A program made the position numbers and the translations under genes. Below are positions 42,566 to 53,450 of a stretch of DNA of 64,000 nucleotides, one piece after another. The stretch is from Nereocystis luetkeana (lineage: Eukaryota > Sar > Phaeophyceae > Laminariales > Laminariaceae). The first letter of the stretch is position 1; each line of letters begins with the position of its first letter. Below the pieces are notes generated by a model that did no database searches, was not told where the DNA came from, and saw only the letters and a program-made list of their open reading frames with translations. The DNA is taken from NCBI GenBank assembly GCA_031213475.1, contig JARUPZ010000013.1:3944239-4008238 (forward strand), written 5' to 3'.

Positions 42566-43121
42566 CTCTACCAGGTCCTTCCGAAAATACCCCCCTCGCT
42601 TAGCCCGGTGTTGTTGTTGTTGTCAAGTGAACTCAAAGCTTTATTCGGGAGTCCCTCGATTTGAGAAACCTCGTCCCTCACAATAGGTTTGGCCAAAAAC
42701 AACTTTTGCTATTATCGCAACTACGAGTGACATCCGACAGAGGCACATGTGTGTGAATTCCAGGGGATGTTCTGAGTGCACCCCGGGGGGGGGTTTCCCC
42801 GAGCGCGTCCCCTGAATTTCCTCAAAAAGGCGAATGAAAGGCGATGTTTAACTGTGACACCATAGACTGAGTGTGCCGACGTCAACGGTGCTACAATACC
42901 CCTAGACTGGGTGTGGCGACGAGGTCGTCAGAGGACATGCTGGGCACATCCCTGGGTTTCCTACGTGCATGTGGATATGGGTCATCCTTTCTAGATAGAC
43001 CATAGAACGTGTGAGTGGAAGGCCGCATACCCTAGACTTAGTGTGGCCACTGCTCCATCGGAAAATGACAGACGCATGCCGTGGCAGGGTTAAAGTGGGG
43101 GGCGTGACGGACCGATCTCTC

Positions 43122-43215
43122 TTGACCCTTTCCAGACTACAGGCCCGTTTTGGGAACAAACTACTTCGACTCTGAGCGGTTTGCACCCAACACGGGGACT
43201 GCGGTTCTATACGGG
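43122..43215. mobile_element. Family B (TTAA) MITE
   Basis: TTGACCCTTTCCAGACTACAGGCCCGTTTTGGGAACAAACTACTTCG to ACACGGGGACTGCGGTTCTATACGGG. Ends degraded. Confidence 0.75.
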
Positions 43216-44769
43216 ATACACCCCAACAGTGGGTGCCCGGTGTTAAGAAACGTCCATATGATGTACAGGCTCATTGTCTTATATTTTTTTCCGACCCTGA
43301 TATAACTCTATTGTATAAGGTTGAGAGTTGGGCCCACCGTCGAGTTGCTTTTCTTAAACCAACTTTCTTATCGTTGGTACCGATCTGAGCCTATTTTCTT
43401 AGGATCATGTTTGTTAACTGCGGCCGCCCACTGTAGACGTGTGCTGGGGTAGAGATGGTGCCTGTTTTTCGTGCGAGGCGGCTTCTAACTTAAGAACCTC
43501 TCTTGACTCCCACGCAAAACAGCTCTGATACATATATATATACGGAAGTTTCAACCTCGGCCTGTCGTAGGCATTTTTCGAAAGACTGTTTTTGTAAACA
43601 TAGTGTAAGACCAATGGTGTTGAGTAGTTCCTCGGTGCGGGGCCCTTGAGGACAAAACAACATGTTGACCAAATAACGGTATGCCTCCATCGTATATAAC
43701 GCGTCTGTAGTTTGTGTTACGTCCATAGTTCTTAGACCGTGAGCCCCGGCTTGCAGGGTGGTGTTTTCGTACCGGGGCTCCTTGCACGAGGTACCCTATA
43801 CCCGGTTTTGAGAAGCAGAGATAGCCAAGCTTGATACACAGCCCCCTGATCTGCGTAAGGTATCGAGCGAACAGTATCAGTGTGCACCTAAGAATAGGGT
43901 ACACCTCGAAGGATAATAGCATACAGAGCATCCGAATACTTTAAAGTATTTATATATATATATTATATATTATCGGCGTGTATAAGGCGGGTAGGGAGTG
44001 GGCGAAGACAGTGAAATGCCTACAGCACTCGAGCTTCGTACGGGTACGTGGCGTGAATCAGTTCAAAAATTGTTTCGGTCTTTGGTAGAAGACGTGGTAC
44101 AGTATACCCGCTCGCCGTTTGAGGAACTCGGTCAGTTGGGAACCGAACGGGGCCGAACACTCAACCCCCTTACCGTATACCACTCTGTCCAAACCTTTTA
44201 CGATCAGCTAACTACTACCGATATCCGTACCAAACGTGTTGTTTGTATTACCATACAATGCGGTACCTGGTACTTAGCACGGTTCGACACATGCCCGGCA
44301 ACCCGAAATAACGGACGACCTATCATCACGCGCATAAGTTGTCGTCGCCAAGACCCACCTGAACTGCATGTGCCCGTCCCGCGTCCGTAAATTTCTCGAC
44401 TAGCATCGGATACCACTGTGTTGTCCCACGTTCAGCACACCCGGACCGCCGCGTGCGGTGCAATCATCCCGAGTCACAAGATAGAAGAAGACGGAGATAG
44501 TGTGTCCCGCCCAGGGGGGGGGAATCCGGGATCGGTTAGACGCGAGCGAGAGCGGGCGGGCACACACGATGTGGTCAGAGCCAGTGGCGGAGGTGAGAAA
44601 TCGTGCTACGAGTACGCGATGTGTGACCTGGGGTGAACATTCAGGTCGTGTGAATAGTATGGTAAGGGAACAGTGGCGTCTACAGCAGGGTACATGTATG
44701 CTATACCAGCATGCGCGACCTTCAACATGTTCTATGCCATCTTCTGGGTGTTTCAATTCCTGTGCTCCA
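43216..44769. other. Unassigned sequence with one intact 130-codon frame
   Basis: A plus-strand open frame at 43998-44390 is free of low-complexity sequence but matches no family I know, and I see no promoter or splice signals that decide it. A family C-like end (GCCTCCATCGTATATAACGCGTC) is at 43684. Confidence 0.35.
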
Positions 44770-44950
44770 CGTGCTCGCAAACTGGCAGATGTATCGATAG
44801 GCACTGCGAGGTATACCTCCAGATACATACCGAGTGTACTGCTAGGTATTCCGCCAGCATGTCAGGTACCATTAGGCACCGATAGGTACAATCCGGTACC
44901 GACAGGTACTCCCAGACTGGTAGATACTCCGCAACAAAGGAGGTACCGAC
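44770..44950. repeat. GGTACCGACAGGTAC-type short repeat
   Basis: AGGTATACCTCCAGATAC, AGGTACCATTAGGCACC, AGGTACAATCCGGTACCGACAGGTACTCC: short palindromic GGTACC units at 15-25-bp spacing. Confidence 0.55.
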
Positions 44951-46342
44951 GTCATACCAAAACGTTTTTTACGAGGCAGTAGTGTGTACCTGTTACTTAC
45001 CTCCCTGGTCTATGTAGTGTTGGCGAGTTGGATACCCTTCAAGGGGAATGTCCGTGGCAAATATCAGGGAGTTGGTATCATATTGTTGCAGTGCTGCACC
45101 TTTTGTCAGACAGTCCGGGAAGACATGGCGATCGTTGATGTTGATGTTGATGTACGCATGGTGATTTTAGTTTCGATTGCTCCTTTTCACTGCATGCCCG
45201 CGAGTCGTCGCTCTGACAGCACCCCAGGCAGCAGGCGCCTTCCTCTCTGCGCTCACGACTACCGTGCGCTTCGTGCGGTGGAAGCAGCGCTCCAGACTGC
45301 AACCGCTGTAGTCAGCAGCCACGATAGTTGGTTAGTTGTGGCAACGGGGGGGAACTCTGTGCTGTAGTCGAGAGGAAATACCCGCGGCCATGCTAGGTTC
45401 GGTTTTCACGTTGGTTTCATTTTGTGTGCGCCTTCTTCGTCTGGTGTATTTTCAGGCGGGAATCGTCGTCGTCGTGCTTCCCAGCTGTTTTTTTTTTTTG
45501 TGTGTTAATAATGGTTGTTCGGATCTTCCTAATTAACAGGGCGCCAGCATCTTTGAGTGACCACGGAGACGCGAGTCGAACGCCCGGACCGACTTTCCGA
45601 TCTCGATAACTCCGAAGCAAAGGAGGTACCAACGCCATACCAAACGACACTTCCCTATACATTTTCGGACACTCCTCGACGACGTCTGTCCAGGTCCGCC
45701 CTCCTAGGTTTTCTGCGCTGCCATTTTCCTTGCTTTGGAGATATCGAGCTAGAAAAGTCGGTCGGGGCGGGGGGCAGGGGTTACTCGCATTCTCAAGGTA
45801 AAGGCTTCCTGAAGTTTTCCGGTAATGTAAGCACACTTTGGAGTCTTACATGAACACTAAACGGAGCTTATACCTGCGGTCAGAGTGACACAAGGCATGC
45901 ACGGGCGTCCACTGCTTGCACGAAGCCCATTCTAAGCCCACGAAGTGTGTCCCCTATCTTGTGGGTGCGGCGAAAAAAAAGGTTGGGTTAAGGGCTGCTA
46001 TTGTCGGAGAGCCAGGATGCCCCCAATGGTGAAATATTATCCACATTATTCTTATGAAATAATTTCCGACTCGATCTGAAATGTAACCGAGGGTGAAGTA
46101 TCAGGAAGCTTAAATTTCACAAAGTTGGAGATTGTGTCAGGAAGTATAATTTCCACTAAATGGTGCGTCTCAAATATGGGGGCGGAAAGTCTCCGATGTT
46201 GGCTGTGTCAAGCCTTTTTTTCTACCCGTAGACATGCAGCACACCCAGTGCCCGATTTAATCCTCCGTCCTATAGATAAAGAGGCAAGCTGTGTCTGGTC
46301 ACAACGTACGAAAGAGATAAACAAGCCAGGCAAAAACTATCG
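44951..46342. other. Unassigned sequence
   Basis: Overlapping open frames on both strands (up to 139 codons at 45417-45836 minus), none recognised. Confidence 0.4.
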
Positions 46343-46432
46343 CTTAGCCCCTTCAGCACCGCAGTCCCGTTTTGGGGAGGAACCAGTCAAATTCCAAGTA
46401 GTTTGCCCCCGAAACGGGACTGCAGCCCTACA
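46343..46432. mobile_element. Family B (TTAA) MITE
   Basis: TTAGCCCCTTCAGCACCGCAGTCCCGTTTTGGGGAGGAACCAGTC to GAAACGGGACTGCAGCCCTA. Confidence 0.82.
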
Positions 46433-46998
46433 CAGATTTGGCAAGGCAACGCCGATCGAAGCGTAGAAGCAAGGCGGCTATCGTTGATTTTGGCCATTTG
46501 TTGGTATGCGTCACACATGACTGCTGTGGATGACCTTTTGCGTCTCCCTCGTGCGATGTGCGTAGTAGATGCTTCCCCTTACCCAGCCCCCCTTCGGCCG
46601 CAAGTGCCGAAACGCTTCCCCGTCAAAAATGTCCGACGAAGCATTGGGCGAGAAACCCCCTGTGGGTCCATTTTTGTGTTTCGTTGGTAACGGCGGAGTG
46701 TATGCCATGTTGCAACGCGCAGAAGGCTGTGCGCGGTTGCTGCTTGATGCTGGCATCCGCCGTACCGAGGGAAGACTCCCCACCGTCTCGCTGGAACCTC
46801 AGCTTTCCATCCGTCACCCCCCAATGCTCTGCTGCAGCTCTCGCCCCCGCTTCCCCTGGCCTTGTAACTGATCCCCAATAGCAAGGGCCGTGTCCTCGCC
46901 CCTAGCCACGTCCGAAGAAGCATCAAATGACGAGCCGGTATCTCCATGCTGAATGACTCGCTCGTAACTGCGCGGCGGGTTTGCTTGATGCTTCAACG
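46433..46998. other. Unassigned GC-rich sequence
   Basis: Open on several frames. A plus-strand frame from ATG at 46629 (MSDEALGEKPPVGPFLCF) and a minus-strand GTAAGG donor near 46585 both look gene-like, but neither gives a known family. Confidence 0.3.
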
Positions 46999-47310
46999 CG
47001 GAAACAGGGAGTGAGAGTGCTTCGCCGTGCTGTGTTGTCTGTCTGGCACTGCGCTCGGATGTCTGATTTTCTTTCTGTAGCCCTGCGAGACGTCGTGCTG
47101 CCTGAAAAGACTCCCCGCAGCCAAGCTCTCTTTCTGTAGCTCGGCGAGGTGCTGTGCTGTGCTGCCTGGGAAGACTGCCGGCGGTCTGGCTCCCTCTACG
47201 TAGCGAAGTGTGTTGCGCTGCCTGAAAAGACTCCTCGACGTCTGAGCCTTTATGTCGCGCTGCGAGGTGTTGTGCTGCCTGTTGGAGCTCGCGGCCGTAC
47301 CGATTCAAGA
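46999..47310. repeat. ~62-bp minisatellite
   Basis: Units such as GTGCTGCCTGAAAAGACTCCCCGCAGCCAAGCTCTCTTTCTGTAG occur about four to five times. On the minus strand they stay open and make a 220-codon Gln/Ala/Arg-rich frame (46814-47476) that also runs into C/G homopolymers. I read it as a repeat by-product. Confidence 0.75.
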
Positions 47311-47813
47311 CTCTCCGGAGTCTCACCCTCTCTTTTTCTCTCCGCTGTTCACCCCCCCCCCCCCCCCCCACTCTCAATGCCACAGCCCCCGCCCTCTTTC
47401 CTCCTGGGCTTGCAGCTTCCCCCCCCCCCCCCCCCCCCCCCAAGCTTAACACGTCCGAACAAGGATCGAACGACAACCCGATATATGTCCATATGAATGC
47501 CTCGCTCTTGCGACTAAACTACTTCTGCGCGAATGCTTCTACGAGGCATAGTGAGAGAGGGAGAGAGGGAGGCCGCAAGGTAGCGGCTTCTTTTTTTTGC
47601 TGTTCCGAGTTTCGTGCCAGGTTGTTGACGCTTCTTTTCCGAGGGCTTGTCGGAGGCCAAGAAGTAGCGTGTCGTCAACCTGGAGCCGGGAGAAAAGAGA
47701 TGGAGAGAGAGAGAGATTCCTGCGTTCGGCGCCGGTGTTTTGAGCACTGCCTGATACAGTAGTTGCTATCGGTTGTACGTACGAAGAAGGGAAAAAAGCT
47801 CCCCGCCGCCTGG

Positions 47814-47817
<4 letters not shown>

Positions 47818-47866
<49 letters not shown>
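47818..47866. repeat. (CT)n microsatellite
   Basis: Pure TCTC run next to a GCCGCCTGGCTCTCTTTC scrap that matches the 62-bp minisatellite unit. Confidence 0.93.
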
Positions 47867-47870
<4 letters not shown>

Positions 47871-47993
47871 CTTAATCCCAAACCAATATTGCTGCTCTAC
47901 CACTGCTGCCTACTGCGATAGGGCTATGTATGTGGCTCGCTTTGGCCAAACTCGCTAGCGGGGCTCTCCTCAAGGCCCCCCTAAGGGCTCCTT

Positions 47994-48092
47994 TCCCCTT
48001 TAAAGCTCCGCGCAGTCTCGTTTTGGGGGAAGACCACTTGGAAGTTGATGGGTTTTCCCCTACAACGGGATTGCCGTTTGAAAGGGGGGTAA
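47994..48092. mobile_element. Family B (TTAA) MITE, diverged
   Basis: CCCCTTTAAAGCTCCGCGCAGTCTCGTTTTGGGGGAAGACC to CCCCTACAACGGGATTGCCGTTTGAAAGGGGGGTAA. Confidence 0.72.
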
Positions 48093-49654
48093 GGGGTCCC
48101 TCGAGAGCACCAAGGAATCGCTGGGATGCCACTTGATTTCAAAGCAATATTCACATGTTTCCCCATGAGTGGGCCGTGGCGTTGTTCATCGACTCTCACT
48201 TTCAGGTTTCTCAAGGTTAGGCTGTGGACCTGGTATACCTTGTTCCACGTTTCAGGAGCCTAGGAAAATAGTGGGTGTGCCACCATCGTCGCATGCGTCT
48301 GTTATGGCTTTCTGGTCGTATTGTCACTGGGACTGGCGAGGCTCCTCAACTGTGAGGAGCTTCGTAATAAAGTATGCCTTATCGCTGGAAACCCAATTGG
48401 GGAAGGTTGCATGACATATCATACAGTACGCTGGCCATGGGAGTGTCGATCCCGCCAGATATTGATTTCCTTAACCATGCACATTTCATAAAAATAGAAT
48501 GGAGCTGAGTTCCACCCCGTGGCTGCTCTCTCTGCTGGTGGCCTAGGCGCTTCGTGCCAAATACCCGCATAATTCATGGATAAATGTTCGCATGAAATGC
48601 CTATTATAGCACACATACAGACACACGTATACTTGTACATCACACTTTAATATATTTCTGCCTGCTTGGAACTGATGCTGTGGCAGGAGGGGGGGGGGGG
48701 GGGGGGGGGGGGTATGATGCCATGATTTTCACTACCACCGCGTTTACGACGCTCGGACGAGTCGCTCTGTGTCTCACTCGAAATCGAAAGAAAAATGTAG
48801 CTTGCTGTCGCACAGCAGTGTCAAACACTCACACCTGTTGGTGAACATCGCGAATACGTAAAGCTTATGAAGACTAAACAATGTCAAGTAATACAATTCC
48901 ACCTGCTGGCCGAGTGGCTTTCATCGACCGAAACTGTAGGATGCTCACAAACTACTTTCAGGACAGCTGGTCATATACCCGCTGTTGCGTGTCTTTACCA
49001 CAAGCAAACCAACAACATTTCACAGAAGTAAGGAGGCGTATCTGAAGACCCTAGGAGAACATCAATATTTTTTTCATTGCCCAATTCGCCACTCATTAAG
49101 GGGCATTGCCAAACCACGATTGTCATACATAAAACAAGTGAATACGAGAAATAAATGCGGATTTTTCTGCGATTCCATGCTCGATATTGCGAGCTTCAAT
49201 CCGGAAATTGAACCTCAAACGGAGAACACGCTTTTTTTGTTTTTGTTTTTTCCAGACAAGTTTTTGCCGTTTAGTATTGTCTCGGATCGTTGTATCGGTC
49301 ATTTCCCTCGAACAAATCTTCAGAAATAAAAAGGCGAGTTTCCGTTTGTTGGTTGGTGCATGATCAAGAAGTTGTCAAAACCTCACATACATCCCAATAT
49401 ATATGTAATATTGAGCGAGGCATCGCCGATCAACAAAAGCATCGGCACCTCGGCCGGCCCAACTCGTATTATAGGCAAAAATGATGGAACATCGACGCGT
49501 TTCGCTTTCGGGCAGGACGAACGTTTTGCACCATTTCCATATATATACGTATTCATGAGTTCCATCGCCTATTCCGCCAAAAATGAAAAAATGCGTACCA
49601 GGGTACAGCAATATACACTTACTTGGTCAAAAGTTGCGATCGGCACAAGCTCAT
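48093..49654. other. Unassigned sequence
   Basis: Contains a G-tract of about 29 (48687-48714) followed by TATGATGCCATG, which resembles the first bases of family D next to its tract. The rest, including AT-rich 48980-49350, holds no recognised gene. Confidence 0.4.
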
Positions 49655-49810
49655 TGAAGCGGGTATATCTACCGCACCCGGTATATAACCGTGTATATCT
49701 ACCGGGCCGGGTATCTACTGGTTCGGACATCTACCCGGGTACCAACACGGAGGCTGGATTTTAACCCGGGGCTAGATATCTACCGGGTCGGGTATCTACC
49801 CGGGTATGAT
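49655..49810. repeat. TCTACCGGGTCGGGTA minisatellite
   Basis: Six to eight imperfect units (GTATATCTACCGCACCCG, GTATATCTACCGGGCCGG, GTATCTACCCGGGTA), partly palindromic around CCCGGG. Confidence 0.8.
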
Positions 49811-50039
49811 CCACACAACCAGGTTCAGCTCGAGGCTATTCCAGCATAAACACACTTTAATGTGGAGGGATTGTTTCTTTCCAAACTGTCACTGAGACTG
49901 ACGGGTCTTTTCAGGAACTCCCCAAACGCGTTACAGTACCTGCACGCCTCTCACGGTTCAGCCTGGGATTGTATGGTAGGGCGACCGCCCCGCTTAGCCC
50001 GAAAGTCCGAATGCCATAGGCCGAGATGATCGAGACCCA

Positions 50040-50690
50040 ACTGTACGGGTGCGTGGCGTGGATCCTCAGAGCTGGAGCACTCTGCGAAGCTTCGAAAGGC
50101 TAATCACCAAGTCCTCTTGCGAGTCATTGGCTCCCAGCGCCGACTTTGTATCAGCAGCCACATCACCCTCTCGTACGCGAAGGTCCTCAAGAGGAAGGGT
50201 TGCTATTACGGGGGGCCATAGTTAATAGGACCTATGGTATACATAAAAACCTATATATTTAACCATTTTTACTAACAATAGCTGGTCCTATTAACTATGG
50301 CCCCCCGTAATAGGGCATCGAAACGACCATTTGTAACCGGCGGCTCGTTCTCGCGGGGTCCATGGCACGGCAAAGCAATAAGTGATTACTCAGTCGGGCA
50401 ATGGTCGGGACGATGGCTGGCGAGTAGAACCCGAGACCTGGCAGACAAAATAAGACTCGACGTAGGCGCACAATCGAAAGCCGTAGGGATTTCCGAGCCA
50501 CCGAAGGATCAACGGCACCCTCCCCCAGGATCTTTGGTGTTGAAACCGCGCTGTGGCCCACTGCAGCAGCGAAAAAGGCGGGAAGGGGCACCGGGGGGTC
50601 CTTGAAGCAGCCGAACGGTTCATGGTGAGGTGGCGCGAGGATGAGGCACAGCTGCGTAAGGGTTCGCCGCGCATCAGCCGTTGGTGGTGC
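50040..50690 (+). pseudogene. Decayed LINE-type ORF end, split by a family A MITE
   Basis: Plus-strand peptide pieces in order: LYGCVAWILRAGALCEASKG (50040), NHQVLLRVIGSQRRL and LSYAKVLKRKGC (to 50204), then beyond the MITE IETTICNRRLVLAGSMARQS, MVGTMAGE-stop-NPRPGRQNK, FRATEGSTAPSPRIFGVETA, and in a further frame RGVLEAAERFMVRWREDEAQ. The layout (HHxxLLRxIG, later R(R)LxxAG, GVETALWPTAA, EAAERFMxRW) is that of the region behind the reverse transcriptase in a LINE family. At least two frameshifts and two stops. The exact clade is uncertain, and it differs from the LINE at 27192. Confidence 0.7.
50204..50312 (+). mobile_element. Family A MITE, copy 14, inside a LINE relic
   Basis: 109 bp, TATTACGGGGGGCCATAGTTAATAGGACC to GGTCCTATTAACTATGGCCCCCCGTAATA. 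It interrupts the LINE reading frame between KRKGC and IETTI, so it inserted after the LINE. Confidence 0.93.
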
Positions 50691-51951
50691 CTAAGGGAAT
50701 GGGGGGCCGGGGGGCAACAGGAGGAGTCTAAGGAAACCCGACCTAGGGAGGGGGCAACAGAAGGAGCCAGAAGGGAAGCCGTGGTGGACGAACGTAGAAG
50801 GGAACGGCTGACAGGGAGGCAAGGCACCAGGCCGACGAGAAAGTGGGGGCATGCCCACGTTGCTGGTGCCGCCAACAACTGGTGCATGCAGCTGCTCCGA
50901 ACGTGGTCTCCATTTCGTTGTCTTTTTCTTTTTGCGCTTCGATCCTCCGTGATTTCCTTTTGGTTGCTTTCTATCTTGCTTCCTTCTTGTCCTTACGTAT
51001 GACAGGAGCCTTGCGGCGTGGGTGGATGAGGATCATGGTTTGTTTGTTTCGTATTGTCTGGCGCATCCTCCTTGGGGGTGGAACATCATTGAGGAACGCT
51101 GAACAGAGGGGTAGCACGGTACCTGTAGTAGGGTGAACTTGTCTATACCCCTCGTACCACAAACTGCTTGCGGCCACCTGGAGGGTGACTGTTACCTGGT
51201 AGTGTTTTTTGTCGTGCGTCGTTGTACCTGTTATTTCCATTGGTTCCTATTAATAGCCGGACTGTGTGATTTCAATATGTGGTGGCATTACTTATTTATC
51301 TCGTCCTTACTTATACGTATCGGCTACATCCCCTACGGGGGGGCACGACAGTTCTTCTTTTTTTCTTTTCTTGATATTTTTATTTTCCTTCTTCTCTTTT
51401 GATTTGTCATTTGTAATTTTCTTTTTTTCATAGAATGTGTATGTCGTGCTTGTCGTATCCAGTATGATGACAGGGCATTGCACTGATCCAGTATGGTGGC
51501 ATGGCCTGGCACGGTCTATTCTGCTTACTGCATAAAAATGCAGCATCTCGGTGGCGCAGGTTTGTGACCACAGAACTTGTATCTCTCAAGGATACAAGAA
51601 TCGGCACGGACTCTGGTTGTTTGTGCTGGACTTCGACGGGAAAAAAACCCAGTTTAGTGTGAAGAACACACACATACATACACCAGATGTGAAGAGGCCG
51701 CAGAATATATTGCCGGTAAGAGACACAGGGATGCCGATGCTGGATAGGGCGCGCTGCTTGTAGTACATTGTCTTGTTATTGTCGTTTCTCAGGCGAGTAG
51801 AGACAGATAGAGAGAGAGAGAAATTACTCGATTGAGCGGGGTCGTCTCCATCGGGGACACAACTCAGGCCAAACGTTATGACAGAGAAGATTCCCAAGTT
51901 AGAACAGAATGGCCTGCACACATGGGGGTTTTCTAGACTAGCTCCGCTGAA
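50691..51951. other. Unassigned sequence
   Basis: No gene or family element recognised. AT-rich 51355-51440 has A/T homopolymers. Confidence 0.4.
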
Positions 51952-52145
51952 TGATCCCAAGGCGCTACGTGAAACCATAAAATATCCCCCTGCGTATTAT
52001 ATTCCCAAAACGCTACGTACGACCATATAATACTCGCCTACAGATATATTCCCAAACCGCTACCTGCAACCATATAAGATTCGTCTACAGATACATTCTC
52101 AAAGCGCTACTACTGGCAACCATATAAGGTTCACATACGGGTGTA
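51952..52145. repeat. ~55-bp tandem repeat, four units
   Basis: ATTCCCAAA(A/C)CGCTACNT...(G/C)AACCATATAA(G/T)ATTCG(C/T)CTACAGATA recurs near 51952, 52007, 52048 and 52096. Confidence 0.85.
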
Positions 52146-52949
52146 TAGATTCCTATACGATGCGTGTTGCTCCTTTATCACATTAACCCACCCCGAAAAG
52201 TCGTAGATGCAGATCACACGGCGATAAAAGGATGGCGACCCTAACCTCCCAAAATATGGAAGAGAGATCATAGATAGATAATCAGATGCGGTTATTCACC
52301 ACAGAAATAAGGTGGTAAATCTACCCCACACCTCCAAAAGGGGCTTCGACACCTCACTCAAGAAATAAGAAACTATCCAGAAGGAGAAACAGCAAAAAAA
52401 CGTAAGCACCAGGCAAGGCGGAACGTCTCGGAGGAAGGCGAAACGCGATAAGTTAGTGGGAAATACGCCCGCAGAGAAAGCCTGAAAGAGAAATAAAACG
52501 GCGGTCTACAATGTAGGGTCTATCTTCGACCTGATTCTACAGACAGACAGACAGACGCAAAATTGTGGTATCATGGATGATTCTACTTTCTTTCTAGTTT
52601 ATGTTAAACATATCAGCCCAAAGTCAGTCGTGGTAATGGCATTCCGGAAGCCTTTGCGTTCTCCCGTCATCTTTCTGCCACCGCTTCCACCGACCGGCGT
52701 GCTTATCGTGAAGGTCACCAAACCTTGACGCTACAGTACTTCTACCATAGTTTTTTTGCCTGCTTCTTTTTCTGCTGTTTTAAGCGTTTTTTCAGCTTGT
52801 GTATCTGTTGGGCAGGTATTCTCTACTGCTGCCTACCAGCTTTGTTTAGAACGAACGAGACTTGCTTTAGATTCCCTGCTTCTGACTACAAGCAGCGTAC
52901 CCTGCCCAGCTTGTATATTCTGCAACCTGTTTGCATGGATGTGGCGCCG
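52146..52949. other. Unassigned sequence
   Basis: No recognised gene or element. Confidence 0.4.
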
Positions 52950-53205
52950 TCGGCAGGACACAGGTTCGAATCTCACTTCGATGGTTTTGCCTGAACAAAA
53001 CGCTTGCGCGTGCGTCCCTAAACCATATCTCCCTGGTTCTTGAGGTGTTGAAACGAAGCGTGTAGGTCAGCGTACGGCCGGTTGCGGTACCGACACCCCA
53101 AATATCCCGCCGTTCAGAGGGGGAGGGGGGGGTGTTCTAAGAATGAAGCTGGGCTTGGTAATGAATCGATCATTTTGTCCGTATAGCTCAGTAGGTCATA
53201 CGATA
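52950..53205 (+). mobile_element. tRNA-related SINE, second locus
   Basis: Starts with a B box (CAGGTTCGAATCTCACTTCG). The body AACGCTTGCGCGTGCGTCCCTAAAC...GTAGGTCAGCGTACGGCCG...CCGTTCAGAGGGGG matches 2630-2770. It ends with a new head (GCTGGGCTTGGTAATGAATCGATC...TAGCTCAGTAGG), as at 2797. The head-to-tail order is therefore shared by both loci. Confidence 0.75.
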
Positions 53206-53362
53206 GACCGAGTTTAAACAGTGTCTTATCCTCTTGTTCCCAAGCAATAACAGGTTTGCGTGGGGTGGTTGTACAGTTCCTCACGTTAGTAGAAGCCACT
53301 GAGAAAAATCAGGGGCTACATACGTACTACTATGAGTATGTACCTCTATCGCAGCACGCGCT

Positions 53363-53450
53363 GGTCCTTTTAGGGCTGTTGTCCCGGGCTGGGGACAAAC
53401 CCCTCACATTCCAACTCGTTCGTCCCCAAGACGGGACTGCACTCCTAAAA
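53363..53450. mobile_element. Family B (TTAA) MITE
   Basis: CCTTTTAGGGCTGTTGTCCCGGGCTGGGGACAAACC to GGTTCGTCCCC-like arm AAGACGGGACTGCACTCCTAAAA. A family C terminal scrap (TACCTCTATCGCAGCACGCG) lies directly before it. Confidence 0.78.

Larger units (their letters stand above)
41655..43050. repeat. Degenerate long-period tandem repeat
   Basis: Blocks of CCCTAGACTG(A/G)GTGTGGC(A/G)ACG...GTCAG(A/G)GGACAT(C/G)CTGGGCACATCCC...TTTCCTA(T/C)GTG(A/C)AT...ATCATCC recur at least five times (41655, 41811, 41995, 42860, 43030) at irregular 100-200-bp spacing, interrupted at 42150-42770 by other sequence. Confidence 0.7.

Noticed and set aside
46814-47476. 220-codon minus-strand frame
   Set aside because: Made of the ~62-bp minisatellite plus C/G homopolymers; periodicity explains the lack of stops.
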